From Chlorella sorokiniana (lineage: Eukaryota; Chlorophyta; Trebouxiophyceae; Chlorellales; Chlorellaceae): DNA of 64,000 nucleotides. Positions within the stretch are counted from its first letter, which is position 1; every line of letters begins with the position of its first letter. The notes below the pieces were generated by a model, which was not told where the DNA came from, ran no database searches, and saw only the letters and a list, made by a program, of their open reading frames with translations. Positions 36,601-47,944 of the stretch are shown piece after piece. The DNA is taken from positions 744,001 to 808,000 of the forward strand of contig CP084618.1 of NCBI GenBank assembly GCA_025917655.1, given 5' to 3'. A program made the translations under genes and the position numbers.

Positions 36601-38551
36601 CGGCGATGCAGCGGGACAGCTCCACGTACTGCGACGAGCCCGAGGATGGCGGTGACTACGAGGCCTGGCTGGCCGGCTTCGACCTGGCGGCGCGCCGCCC
36701 CGACGTGGAGCGCCTCATCGCCGACAACACCTTCATGTCGGAGCTGCAGGTGGCCCGCCCGCTGCGCGCGCTGTGTGTTGTCGCGTTTTGTGTGGCCCCT
36801 GATGGGCAGCTGGTTGTGTGCGGGTCGTTGTGGTTGGTGGGCGGTTGGTTGAGTGTCGGGGGAGAGCGGGAGAGGAGCATTGAAAATGGGGGGGGCCGGA
36901 CTGGGTGCTGCGCTGGGCGAGCACATTGGAGGGGCAGGCATGCCGGTGCGGGCTGCCGCATGGCGGCCTGCTGTAGGTGCTCTGTTTGCTGGCTAAGCGA
37001 GTGGGTGAGCCGCCATCGGGCGCATTCAGGCTGGCTGGCACCTGCCGCCCCAGAACCCTGCCCGCTGCGCTGCCGCCGCGCCGCCGCCCACCCGCCCGCT
37101 GCCCGCTGCGCTCGCTGTGCAGGCGCGCATCGTGCCGCTGATTGTGGAGTACGACGCCTTCTGGACGCGCTACTTCTACCGCCTGCACCGGCTGGAGCAG
37201 AAGCACCAGGCGTTCCAGGCGCTGGCGCAGCGCGCGCAGCAGGGGGGCGAGGAGGAGGTGAGCGCTTGTGCGAGCGTGTGGGGTCGGGGGATTGGGAAGG
37301 GGGTCAGCGAGGCGGGTCGCTATGTGTTTGAGTGTGTGTGCGGTTTTGCGAGCGGGAGTGTTTGCGGGATGCGTGGGGGCTGGGAAGGGATGGGTGGATT
37401 TGGGGGGGGGAATAAAGAGGCGGGGTGACTGTGTGCATGTGGGCACAAATGGAGGTTGGGGACAGATTCGTGTGCTTGTGCTGAAAGGCCAAGCAGGCAC
37501 ATCATGGCCGGCGGCTGTTCTTTTGGTTCGGGCCTACGTGCTCAGCCTCCATCCAGCCTGCACCAGCGCCCGGAAACCCAGATCCGCTGGCTGCGATGAT
37601 TGGCGGATGCCTGCCGTGCAGGTGGGCTGGAGCTCGGAGGAGGAAAGCGAGGAGGGGCAGCAGGCGCAGCAGCAGGCCGCGCCCGGCAGCAGCGGCGGTG
37701 GCGCGCATGCACCCAGCGCGGCAGCGGGCGCGGCCAGCGCTGCCGCGGCAGCGGGCGCAGCTGCCGGCGACGCAGCAGCAGCAACCGTCGAGGAGGAGGA
37801 GGCGGCGGGGGAGGATGCGGGGGTCTGCACGCCGCTGCTGCGGCCATGCACTCGCTGGCGAGCGGCAGCAGCGAGGGGGTCCCTGAAGGTGGGGCCGCGC
37901 TCACTTTGGGGGCAACTACGCGTGACACTTTGATGCTGTTGTCGCGCACGCAGCATGGTGCTGTCTTGGCCAGCGCAAGGAACGTGCTGCATGCGGGTCT
38001 CCGTCCAGAGCACTCCCCCTCCCCTTCTCTTCTTTCCCCCATTCCGCAGCGCTCCCAGCCGGCACTCCAGGCTCGCCCAGCAGCGCCCAAGCCACACACG
38101 AGGCGGCGGCGCCCTCCGCCTCGGGCACCGGCTCTCCGTCGGAGGAGGGCGCCACTGCGAGCTCAGACAGCGACCACTGGCAGGTGGTGCGCAGCCCGCG
38201 GCAGGGCCAGGCGGCGGCAGGCGGCGACACGGCGGGCTCGGCCGCCGCAAAGCTAGCCGAGGAGCCTGCCGCGCCAGACGATGAACCTGCAGCAGCAGTG
38301 GAAGAGCTGGCAGCAGCGGCTGAGGAGCCAGCAGTGGCTGGTGCTGGGGATGCGCAGCCGGCTGGCGGGCCCCCGCACCGCTTTTGGAGACAGCGGGGGC
38401 GGCGAGAAGCGCAGCTGGTGCATCGGACGGCGGCGACGACGGCGAGCTGTCTGACTGGGGGGATGATGACGAAGCTGCGCTTGCTGCGGCCACGGCGGGC
38501 GGCGGCGAGGAGGGGGCGGACGACGGCGGCTGGGGCAGCGACTGGGAGTGA
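33606..38551 (+). CDS. BSD-domain protein
   Basis: Nine exons: 33606-33659, 33764-33822, 33946-34127, 34267-34511, 36138-36239, 36584-36749, 37123-37257, 37622-37888 and 38050-38551. The start MFSLKSLAEVLQ leads into an acidic stretch (EDDYDEADEEGEEE). A helical region follows (ELLGVASALTATVKARTTEV, WREELEAFQQ, LGSRLVLTTHDLFEQIR) like that of plant BSD proteins and animal BSDC1. The BSD domain itself is in exons 6-7: FEADVAAMQRDSSTYCDEPE, FDLAARRPDVERLIADN, then ARIVPLIVEYDAFWTRYFYR with the domain's diagnostic FW pair. The C-terminal half is acidic and Ala-rich and ends DDGGWGSDWE. Function is unsettled; BSD domains occur in TFIIH p62 and synapse-associated proteins. Intron 4 is 1.6 kb, far longer than the others. 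Frame changes near 34010 and 38390 are one-base. TGTAA lies at 38871 and 38891. Confidence 0.84.
34755..34762. promoter_or_regulatory. Palindromic TGACGTCA (bZIP/CRE-type site)
   Basis: A full 8-bp cAMP-response/bZIP-type palindrome lies inside the long BSD intron, 25 bp after an AT-rich ATTATAATAG. It may mark an internal regulatory element or promoter. A chance occurrence cannot be excluded. Confidence 0.3.
35651..35697. repeat. Perfect 15-bp inverted repeat with 17-nt loop
   Basis: AAGGGCGGCTATGTA at 35651-35665 and its exact reverse complement at 35683-35697 enclose a 17-base loop. One mismatch outside the stem is followed by two more complementary pairs. The structure lies in the long intron of the BSD gene and would fold stably in RNA. 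Confidence 0.85.
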
Positions 38552-39398
38552 CGACCGCCTTCCGCTCGCCCTCCCACGCTGCGCTTGTATTTCTGTATCA
38601 TTGTGATCATTGTACCAAACTGGCGAACTGCACTCTGCAAGGTTGCAGTTGTTGCCGAGATGTGGTGCTTGCCTGCTCAGGGCAGGCTTGCCGTTGCGGA
38701 GCATTGCCAATGCCGTGGTGCAGCTCCTTGCTGGCCAGCTTTGTGAGTGATGCATGCCTGTTGCCCACTCTTCACAAGCTCACCAGGGCATGTCGGGGCC
38801 GGGGCAAAACAGCGTCCCGCCGGCGCCTAGCTAGCTGCCTGATGACTGAATGCTGCAGAGCCAGACTCCCTGTAACACGCCTTGATGTCGTGTAACGAGA
38901 ATTTCTATTGCACATTGCCCCCAAAGCGCCGTGTGAAGGCCAAACCGTCTCCACCACAACAACCCTCCACTTGGCAGTGGGGCTGCCCCGGAGACAGGAA
39001 GGCGACTCGCGACAGCATCCAACAGGCTGTTGCGGTTCCATACGCCGTTGCGTGCAGTGTTCCACATTATGCCGGCGTTGGCGTTGTGGTGAACAGCACA
39101 TCCCCAAGCCTCGCCTCTGGGGAGGCTGCCAGTCCAGCTCCGCGGCTCAGTCTGCCACATCAAGGCTACAATTCTTCACTGCAAGTCCCGGGGAGGCTTT
39201 AAGAGCCTTTCGCATATCATCTCGCGACTCGCTGCACAGCCCCTGTGACTGCTGCGCCACCTGCTTGCGGGCACCCACCCTGAACGTCGGCATTCGCTGC
39301 GGTTGGTCAGAAGGGGCGGCGCAAGGACCGGCGTTTCAGTTGGCGCCGCCTGCCGCCACCCCTGCATCCACTCCACCCCTTGCTCGCCTGCGCTGACG
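38552..39398. other. Intergenic region between the BSD and ACT-repeat genes
   Basis: In 847 bp between two plus-strand genes, TGTAA occurs at 38871-38875 and 38891-38895. These are likely poly(A) signals of the BSD gene about 320-340 bases after its stop. The rest, 38900-39398, should hold the promoter of the ACT-repeat gene. No gene seen. Confidence 0.5.
38871..38895 (+). terminator. Paired TGTAA poly(A) signals behind the BSD gene
   Basis: Two TGTAA motifs lie 15 bases apart, 320 and 340 bases after the BSD stop codon. They are the first such motifs on the strand after the gene. Confidence 0.45.
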
Positions 39399-42300
39399 AT
39401 GCTGCGCCGCAACCAGCTGCGCTCGCCATCGCTGCTGGCGCTGTCCAGTGGCAGGAGAAGGAGGCCCGGAACCAGCTGCAGGTCCGCGCAGCACCCGTTG
39501 CCCCGCCCACCGCGTGCCACGCGGTTGCCCGCCGCCGCTCTTGCGCGCCGGCCGCCCAGCACCCACCAACCGCCGCCGCCGCCGCCTGCCTCGCCTGGGC
39601 GCAGTCGGCTGTGGATGAGGACGGCTCCCTGCTGGACAACCTGACACTGGAGCTGCGCGTTCACCCACCTAGCATCGAAATCGACAACAGCGCCCACGAC
39701 AGGTGGACCACCGTCACCATCGACTCTGCCAATCGCCCGGGCAGCCTCATCTATGTGAGCTTCGCTCTCTTTTGCCCCCGCAAGCAGACGTTTGATATCA
39801 TATGACTGCTAGGCATAGCGCAGCAGCAGCGCCGCTGCTGGGCCGCCACGGCAGCATGCCACCCACGGCAGGGCTGCGGCGGCCGCTAAGCCAGCGCTGG
39901 CGCGGTGCGTCGGCTGTTGGGCGGGCGGCATCCCGGGGCCAGCGGCGCACCCTTCCCTGGCCGCCGCCCGGCCCGCGCCTTCACTCCGTCTTGCGCGTGT
40001 TCCTCCTTTCTTTCTCGCAGATTGTGCAGCACTTCACCGAGCTGGACCTGCGCATCACCTCCGCACGCATCTCCAGCGACGGCGGCTGGTTTGTGGATGG
40101 TGAGCTCCCCTTCCGCTTCCCTGCAGCCCATTCTGCCTGTCCTTCCATAGCTGCGTGTGGAGGGGGGATTCAGCCGGGTGTGTGTGAGGGGGGACGGTTG
40201 GTTGTGCGCGGCCTCGGCGGGTGTGCAGCAGCGCGGGTGCAGCGCGTCATGGCTTTGAGCCTGGCGAGCCGCGCCGCCACGGCCGGCCGGCTTGGGCCAC
40301 ACAGCAGCATTGTGCGGCGACGAGCCGATCAATGGTTGCGGCCATGGTAGCTTCGCCGCTGCAGGGAGCGCCTCGGCTCTGTGTCGACCGCAGCAGCCAC
40401 CCTGCCCGCAGTGCTCACCCCAACGAGCAAAGACTGGCTCGGTTCTGCTCTTACATCTGACCTGCGCTGACCCCACCCCTCGCTGCAGTGTTTCACCTGA
40501 CTGAAGCAAACGGAGAGAAAGTGCGCAACCCGAAGAAGCTGCAAAGCATCAAGCAGGTGCGGCGCGGGCGGTACCGCAGGTGCCCGCCGCTGCACGGGCC
40601 TGGACCGACCTGCCCCCGCTGCGCAGCGCACCTGTCGCCGCGTGCTGCTCACCTGTCCCGCGCTTGTACCGCCCCGCAGATGCTCAACGTGTACATGCAG
40701 CAGGAGGAGGACCTGGTGCTCAACGGGGTGAGCACTTTTTTTGTTTTTGTGTCGTGGGGGAAGCGGGAGGGCGCCCTGTAGAAAGGGGGTTGGGCGATAC
40801 CCCTCTCGAGCCGCTCCCCGCCTCCCAGCTGCTACCGTGTCTGCCTTACCACCGCCACCCCACGCCCTTCCTTTCCGATTCTTCCTCGTCTTTCCCAGCG
40901 CTATGCTCCCCCTCCTCCTAAACACCCGTGCAACAGACGAAACGGACGACATGAACCGCGTGGAGACGACGGTGTTTGAGCTGGCGGGGCCCGACCGCGC
41001 AGGGCTGCTGGCCGAGGTGACCCACCTGCTGACCCACAACGGCTGCAACGTGCGATCCGCAGCGGTGAGCGCCCGAGGGCCCAGGCGGGGCGTTCTGTGC
41101 CTGCCGCCCGCGCGTTGCATCGTGCCGGCTGCTGCGGGGGAGCGCCCGGCCCTCAGCAGCCGCCCAAGGCGGTAGCCGCGCTCGACGCCGGGGAGCGCCC
41201 GTCGCGGGCACGGCTTTGCGACCAGCCACGGCTGCCCCGCGCTGCCTGCTTGCCATGTGGTACATGTGTGGGGCCGCCGCGTGGCGCGTGAACCTGCTGG
41301 GCGCCACATCGGCAGGCCTCCAGGCCGCCTGCGCTTGGGCTGTTGCCAGCCGAGCGGATGCATCGAGCAAGGCGGCTCCTCCGCTCCCTGCCCGCCAGGT
41401 GTGGACGTACAAGGGGCGCGTCGCCTTTGTGCTGTCGGTCACCGAGAAGGGCATGCCGGTGGTGGACGGCATCAAGCTCCAGCGACTGCGCCAGCTGGTG
41501 CTGGGCATCATGACGCGGCGGGCCCCCGCCTCCCACGCTTCCAGCGGCGGCGGCAGCAGAGGGACGGATGATAGCAGCAGCAGCAATGGCGGCGCGCTGG
41601 CGCTGCCCGGCGACGGCGCGGGCGGGGCGGCGGGCGGCGGCTTGCTGGGCGTCAGCTCAGGGGTCATTGTGAACATCCGCAAGGTAGGGCCAGCGGGAGG
41701 CGCGAAACGCGTCTTTCTGTTCATGTCATTTGTTCTGAGCACGTTTTGAGCGGTGCATGTCGATGGCTGAGCCCTGTGGCCCGCCTTCTTGCGCACCGTG
41801 TGCTTGTGTTCGTCTCATCTCTACTCCAGCGCCCCCTCCCCCACCCATCCCCCGCCCACACCTCCCTCACCTGTGCCAGGTGCGTGGCGAGGTGCACCAC
41901 GACCGCCGCCTGCATCAGCTGATGCTGCAAGAGGAGCTGAACCAGGTGTGTGTGTGTGTGTGTGGGGGGGAGAGAGCGCGCGCGGGCGGTGGCGAGGCTG
42001 TGAGAGGGCGCGCAGAATGCACCGTTGCACCCCCGCCGCCGGTGCCCCGCCTGCGAATCCGGCTCACGTGCATGCAGCACAAGCAGCCGCGCTGGCAGTG
42101 CCAGGCCCGGGAGTGGGCACGTCGGGAGCTGTGTTTCCACTTCTATGCCGCTGTGCTGCCCTGTGCAGTGGTCGCTCGGCATCCGCCTTCAGTCCGTGGA
42201 GGAGGAGGCTGGCAGCGCCCCTGCAGCCCGCAGCACGCAGAGCAGGCAGCGGCCGAGCAGCCGCCGCCGCCGCTGCAGGGAGGGGAGGAGGAGGGGCAGC

Positions 42301-44826
42301 AGGGGGCGGCGCGCCGCCCGCGCAGGCCCCGAGCGGCCACTCGGGCAGCGGCGACGACGGCTGCGGCGGCGGTTCGGGGGCAGCGACGGCTGGCAGGCAG
42401 CTGAGGCGACCAGCAGCGGCGAGATCACCGCCACGATCAAGGTGCGTGAGGGGGCGGTGGATGCGGCGCAGGTGCATGCGGGCAGCGCTGCGGGCGGGCA
42501 GGGTTGGCGGGCTTGCCGTCGCTGCTTGCGCCCTGGGCGCGCGCCTGCTTTCCTCCTGCCTCCCTCCTGCCCCGGGGCTTGCTGAGCTCATGGCGCAACC
42601 CGCTCCGCTGCTGCTGCTCCCTCACCTGCACGCTCACACACCCCCACCGTCTTGTGCGCCCGCTGTACCGCAGCCCCGGCCTACACGTATCGCTCCCCCA
42701 AGCACGACCGCCCCGCCATAGACATTGACTACGCATCCGACTGCCGCTACTGGACCATCTCCATCCGCTGTCGCGACCGCACCAAGCTGCTGTTTGATAC
42801 GGGTGCGGCCTGGCATCCAGTCCTGCCTTTGATCCTCTCGTTTTGGTGCAAGTTTACAAGGGATCAATTGTACAGATGCGTAGAGTATCCTGCGACCGCA
42901 CCACCGTGTGCTGCTTGTCAGGGGAGCGCGTGAACTTGCACGGCCTTACCGGCCCTGCACCTGTCCCAACTGTGCCGCCCCGTACCGCCCTGTACCGCAG
43001 TGTGCACCCTCGCTGACCTGTCCTACGACATCTACCACGCAACCATAGACATCAGCGAGGCAGAGGGCACCGCGCAGCAGGAGTTTTACATACGGTGGGC
43101 GCGCAGCACGCGTGCATGCACCGTGCTTTGGGTGTGCTGGGGGGTGGGGGGGTGGGGGGGGTGCAGCGCTGGTGTGTGCTGCCAGGAGGTGCTGTGTGGG
43201 TGCTGCGCTGGGGAGTGTCTTGTGCATGGAGTGGAGGCTGATGGCTGGGGTCACAGCGGCTGGCCTGCCCCGGCAAGCTCCGCCAGTGCCTGCCTCGGCT
43301 GCTGGGCCGCCTGTTGGTGGCTTGCACGCGTGCCTCCCACCCTCCCCATCCTCGCCCGCCCGCCTTCTCCTAGGCAGCGCTGCTTGATGTCCCTGCATGA
43401 AGTGCCGCGCGGCCCCCCTTCCCTTCCAGGCCTCGCACCGGCGACACCGCATTTGACCGGCCGCAGGCGGAGATGCTGCGAGCCATGCTGGAGAGTAGCA
43501 TCCAGGTGGGGGACACAGCTTCACACTGCAGGACCATCAGTCGTTGTGAGGGTCACTGTGGAGTGTTTGATGTGGGGTGGTGGGCTGGACAGCAAGGCGG
43601 GGCGGGGCGAGGCGGCACGAGCGGGCAGGCGCCGCTGTCTGCCGCAGCATCTGTGAGGTCTCGGGGCAGAGCCTTTCTCCGTGGCTCGGTGGCTGCCCGC
43701 CCGCCCCATCAGCTGGTGGCCAGCAAGCCCCGCAGCCGCGCCGCCGCTGCCCGCCTGCCACCGCACGCCTGCCCACCAGCTGCCTGTACTGCCCCCTGCG
43801 CTGCTGATTGCTCCTCTACCGCCTCCCTGTACCGCAGCGCCGCTTTCCCAAGGGCCTCAAGGTGCACGTGCACTCGCTACCGCTTCGGCTGCCTGGCGGC
43901 CCTCACCCGAGTGCTGAACCAGGTGAGCGAGCCGCCGCCGCAGCGCCCGCCCAGGGGTCACCCGTGCCTGTCGCCGCCTCTTGCGCTCGTGCCCATGCTG
44001 TGCGTCCCTGTGCCCCCTCCCCTCCCTCTTCCTCTGCATGCGGTAGCCCTTGCCTGTGTTGGGTGCCTGCCTGCTCTCCTCTCCCCACCCCCACCACACA
44101 CACTCACACGCTGTCTCACACACTCCTGCAGACCGGGCTGAGCGTGACGCGCGCCAAGGTGCGCACCTACGCCTCCTCCAAGTCCTCGGGGCACACCTTC
44201 TACGTCATGGACGCGCGGGGGGCCGCCCGACAAGTGCGCTGGGGCACAAGGGGTTGCTTGCGCATGAGTGGTGATGGTTGCGTGCGCGTGCAAGTGTTGT
44301 GTGTCTGTGTGTCTGTGCGCCTGTAAAGGGCTGTCAGAAGTCTGTTACGAGCCTGCCCCGGCGCGCCACCAGCTGTTTTCTGCATGGTGAAACTTTTGTG
44401 CTCTCCGCAAGCAGCGCCGCATGCCCCCTCCCCCATGGCCGCAGGGGGCGCGTGGAGGCTGCCTGCCGGGAGATTGGCGGGCACCTTGTGGAGGCGGGGC
44501 AGGAGGCACGCTCCTCCTCCCTGGGCTCCCACAGATTCTCCTTCTCCTTCCTGGCCCGCAACTGGAACAGCGCCTGGGGTGAGAGCTGGCTGTGTGTGTG
44601 GGCTTTGCGGGTGTGTGTACAAGGGAGGGTTGTGAGGGGGGCATCGAATTCGCTCTGTCCTCTACAGCCTGGCCCATGTGCTGTGGCCGCAATTTTTCTG
44701 TCAGACGAGCCAGCCGCTGCGGCACATAGTATTGTGTGCTTTGCTGGCGGCAAATGCCTTCGCTGTTGACCTGGCGACACCCGTGCAGGTGGCTCGCCCA
44801 ACCAGTCCAGCGCCGGCAGCCTGTGA
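39399..44826 (+). CDS. ACT-domain repeat protein (ACR type)
   Basis: About fifteen exons from 39399 (or an alternative frame) to 39754, 40021-40099, 40489-40556, 40680-40727, 40937-41064, 41399-41683, 41880-41945, 42169-42441, 42674-42802, 43001-43094, 43430-43505, 43838-43922, 44132-44233, 44445-44578 and 44789-44826. ACR proteins carry several ACT domains and are thought to sense amino acids; plants use them in growth and stress control. Recognisable units are WTTVTIDSANRPGSLIYIVQ with DGGWFVDVFHLTEANGEKV, TTVFELAGPDRAGLLAEVTH with CNVRSAAVWTYKGRVAFVLS, YWTISIRCRDRTKLLFDTVC with IYHATIDISEAEGTAQQEFY, and a C-terminal GLSVTRAKVRTYASSKSSGH unit. Low-complexity Gly/Ala/Ser inserts lie in exons 6 and 8. 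The N-terminal leader (MLRRNQLRSPSLLAL) looks like an organelle transit peptide but is out of frame with the first ACT unit, so a one-base error near 39560 is likely. Another frame change lies near 43875. Confidence 0.82.
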
Positions 44827-45632
44827 AGGGGCTGGCTCTGCGCCACCTTGCTGCAAGCTGCGGCAGAACTCGTGCTGCGACGGGCTCTATGCCGACGACG
44901 GACAGACAGATACAGAATTGCTTTGAGCGGCCGAGCTGCTGCCGCCACGCGTGTATGATACCCCTTCCGACCCGCACTGTGCTGAACCTTCACCGCCCCC
45001 ATGCGTTTGTGTGCTGTGTCTGCTTTTTATACATGTCTCGTACCTCTGTTCCATTTCTTGCATTGCCGTTGGAACTCCCATCACTGCATGCAGCCCAGCG
45101 AGCTCGGGATGGAGGCTGCAAGGGCGGGAAGGGGTGGCGAGGGCGGCCACGCACAGCTTGCAGGAGCGGGTGGGGGCGTCCTGCTCCCTTCGCCGACCTC
45201 CAACTGTGCACTCAAATTTGATAGGTTGACGAGTGAGCCCGCAGCAGTCGGACGAGATACATATGACAAAGGGGGCGTGACCGCCCCCACCGGATGCGAT
45301 GGCAGAAGGCGAGAAATGAAACTTGCAGTTACCACACGGGTTGTCCTCTCCACAGGCATCCGGCCGACACCATCACAAAAGGTGCAGGTGCTGCCCTGTT
45401 ACCTGTACCTGCCAGGGGAGCCAGGTGGACGTTTGCTGTGCTTTGCATTGATTTTCCTCACCCTGACCGCTTTCCGTACTATTGTCCCTATCTTTCACTC
45501 CTCAAAAACACTGTGCTTGGCATAAACCCACTTGGGCTGCTCGTTTCTTTTTTGGCCAAAGCTGCCGGCCAAGCCCCTCTTCGGGCGGGAAGCCTTTCTC
45601 GCATCCCCTCTTCCTGCTGTGTATTCTGCCAC
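44827..45632. other. Intergenic region before the FkbM-type gene
   Basis: These 806 bp lie between two plus-strand genes. They contain the 3' end of the ACT-repeat transcript and the promoter of the methyltransferase gene; 45430-45560 is AT-richer. Short open frames here lack any recognisable domain. Confidence 0.45.
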
Positions 45633-47875
45633 ATGGCGCAGACTGCGCGGACCTGGCGGACCGCCCTTTCCGAGCATTTGCGTCCCGGCGTCTTCAAGTC
45701 GGTCACTTGGAAGTCCATTTGGATCGGACTCGCTGCTTTTATAGCACTGCTTTTGGTCACGCGTGATGTGAACTGGTGAGACGCAGCTACACAGAAATTG
45801 CAAGCTCTCGTCCCTCAGCCTCCCGTTCAGGCTGAGTTTTAGGCTGAGAACTGGTGATCATTAGTTTCATGTTGTTTTGCAGGCGAGTGACGGTCTCAAC
45901 GGTAACAAGCCCAGCAGCGGTGGGTCTGCCTGCCCTCATCCGCCTGCTGGTCCTTTGCGGCTGAATGCTCCGCTGCTGGCACCCTTGCGGTGGAAACGAG
46001 ACAGCTGTCCATGCTGCTGACACCACGTGCCTGTGGTGCAACACCTCCTGTCCTGCATGATCAGCTGCAGGGAGAGGGCAAATCCACCCTTGCAGCCTTG
46101 CGGTCGCCAGCGCACAGCTCTGACGCAGCAGCGGCGGCGCTGGCAGGCCTGGTGCAGCGCTTCCAAGCGGAGCAGCAGCAGTTCTGCAGCGAGCTGGCGG
46201 CCGGCACCCCGCAGCCGGGGGCACGCCGCCAAACGACACCTACTTTGTGCACACCGTCGCGATGGAGCACGGCGGCGTGCAGAGCAGCGTGGCCATGTAT
46301 GCGCTGAGTGGGGAGGACATTGTGAGCCACGACATCCAGACCAAGGGCTCTTGGGAGCTGGCCGAGACCCGGGAGGTCCTGACAGGCTGCAAGAGTGGCG
46401 AGAGATGAGAGCCCGGGCCGGCTGGGTGTCGCACCCAGCTTTGAGCATCCCGCTTGAAGTTTCAAGAGCGCTCCGCCCCCACACACACACACACACACCC
46501 CACGACGCACCCACGCGCCCCATTCACTAGCAACGCGAGCATACAAACAGAGCACCCGCCGCTTTCACCAAGTCGCCTGACCGCGCCCACTGCAGATGCA
46601 TGTCATGGACAGCAGCGACGTGGTGTTTGTGGATGTCGGCGCCAACATCGGCTGGCACTCGATCTATGCCGCAGCGGTGGGCTACACCGTCCTGGCCTTC
46701 GAGCCGATGCTGAAGAACATCGGCGCCGTGCGGCGCACGCTGTGCGAAAACTCTGAGCTGCAGCAGCGCCTGACGCTCGTCAGCAAGGTTGGAAGCCTCG
46801 CGCGCGGGGCGGGGTGGGGTGGGGGTGGGGTGGGGGGCAGGGGGCGGGGGCCTCTTCACAAGCCTGCACACGGGCTCCCCTGTGTGCTACAGCGCTGTGC
46901 TTGCTGCCGTGCAGGGCCTGAGCCACAAGCCCGCCTCGTGCAAGTTCCTGGTCAGAACCAACAACCGGGGCAACGGCGTCGCGGTGTGCGGCGCCGCCGA
47001 GGTGAGCAAGTGGCTGGCGCCGGGAGCGCGTATGAGGAGGCGGGCGAGTTCGAGCTGACCACCCTGGACGAGGTGTTGGAGGGCTCCATGGGCGCGCTGG
47101 AGGGGCGGGTGGCCGCCATGAAGGTGGACGTCGAGGTGCGCCCGCCCCTGGTCCCTGCCAACAGCGGCACCGACGGCTCTCCTCGCTGCCTCTGCCTCTG
47201 CCTGTTGCAGCGCCACCTGGCTTGCATGGGTGGGCGTGGAGCTGCACGGAGCTATCGCATGCACAGCGCCCCTGAGCAGTTCCCCACGTGTCGCGTGCTG
47301 TGCAGGGATTTGAGCCGCATGTGAGCGACGGTGGTGAAGCACGTGGCCGGCCTGCAGGCTGGCTCCTGCCGCCATCCTGCCCTGCCCGCGCTCACGCGGC
47401 TGCTGTGCTCTGCAGGTGTATGCGGGCGGCCGGCGTTTCTTTGACGTGGTGAAACCGCAGTACATGATGGCGGAGGTGAGGGCGTGACGGCGGTCGGGCA
47501 CGCAGCTCAGTTGGCAGCCTTCTTGCTGGCCCTCAAGAGCGCCCGGCCTGCCGACTGCCTGGTGTGCTCGGTGTGCAGGTGAACCAGGAGTACCCGGGCA
47601 GGGTGGTGCCGCTCACAACCCTCAAACTGGTGAGCAGGCGGGGCTGGGGGTGCCGGCCTGCAGCCGCAGCGATCCTGCTGGTCCGACCCTCCTGCGGCTC
47701 ACAGCGCCGTGATCGCACCATGCTGCAGTATGACGAGCTGGGCTACCGCGTGCACATGGACAACTTCCACGGCCACTACGTCAGCCCGCTTGAGTTCAAG
47801 CAGTACACAGTGGAGAACATGAAGGCGGGCTCCCTGCTCAACATCTACCTTACACGCAAATCGAGAAGCAGATGA
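45633..47875 (+). CDS. FkbM-family methyltransferase with N-terminal membrane anchor
   Basis: Exons 45633-45775, 45883-45901, 46071-46375, 46596-46787, 46915-47134, 47307-47321, 47416-47475, 47579-47629 and 47705-47875. The N-terminus has a basic cytosolic tail and one membrane segment (WIGLAAFIALLLV), a type II layout usual for Golgi enzymes. The SAM-binding core DVVFVDVGANIGWHSIYAAA with VLAFEPML is diagnostic of FkbM-like O-methyltransferases. It is followed by FELTTLDEVLEG, MKVDVEGFEPHV (the conserved D-x-EG-x-E motif) and a C-terminal LGYRVHMDNFHGHYVSP. By analogy it would methylate a sugar or glycan in the secretory pathway; the acceptor is unknown. The DVEGFEP motif is assembled through a 15-base exon (47307-47321). 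One-base frame changes occur near 46215 and 47025. Its stop lies only 69 bp from the stop of the facing Cys-rich gene. Confidence 0.85.
46482..46499. repeat. (CA)n microsatellite in the FkbM-type gene intron
   Basis: About eight consecutive AC units lie inside the intron before the SAM-binding exon. Confidence 0.8.
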
Positions 47876-47944
47876 TGTAAGGCATCGCGTTCATTGCGCT
47901 CGAAGCACTACTGAGGTCAATTTCTGCTCGTGCAATATACCTCA

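Noticed and set aside
36084-37331. A separate gene starting at 36084
   Set aside because: The open frame runs through introns; the exons at 36138, 36584 and 37123 continue the BSD protein in frame with good splice sites.
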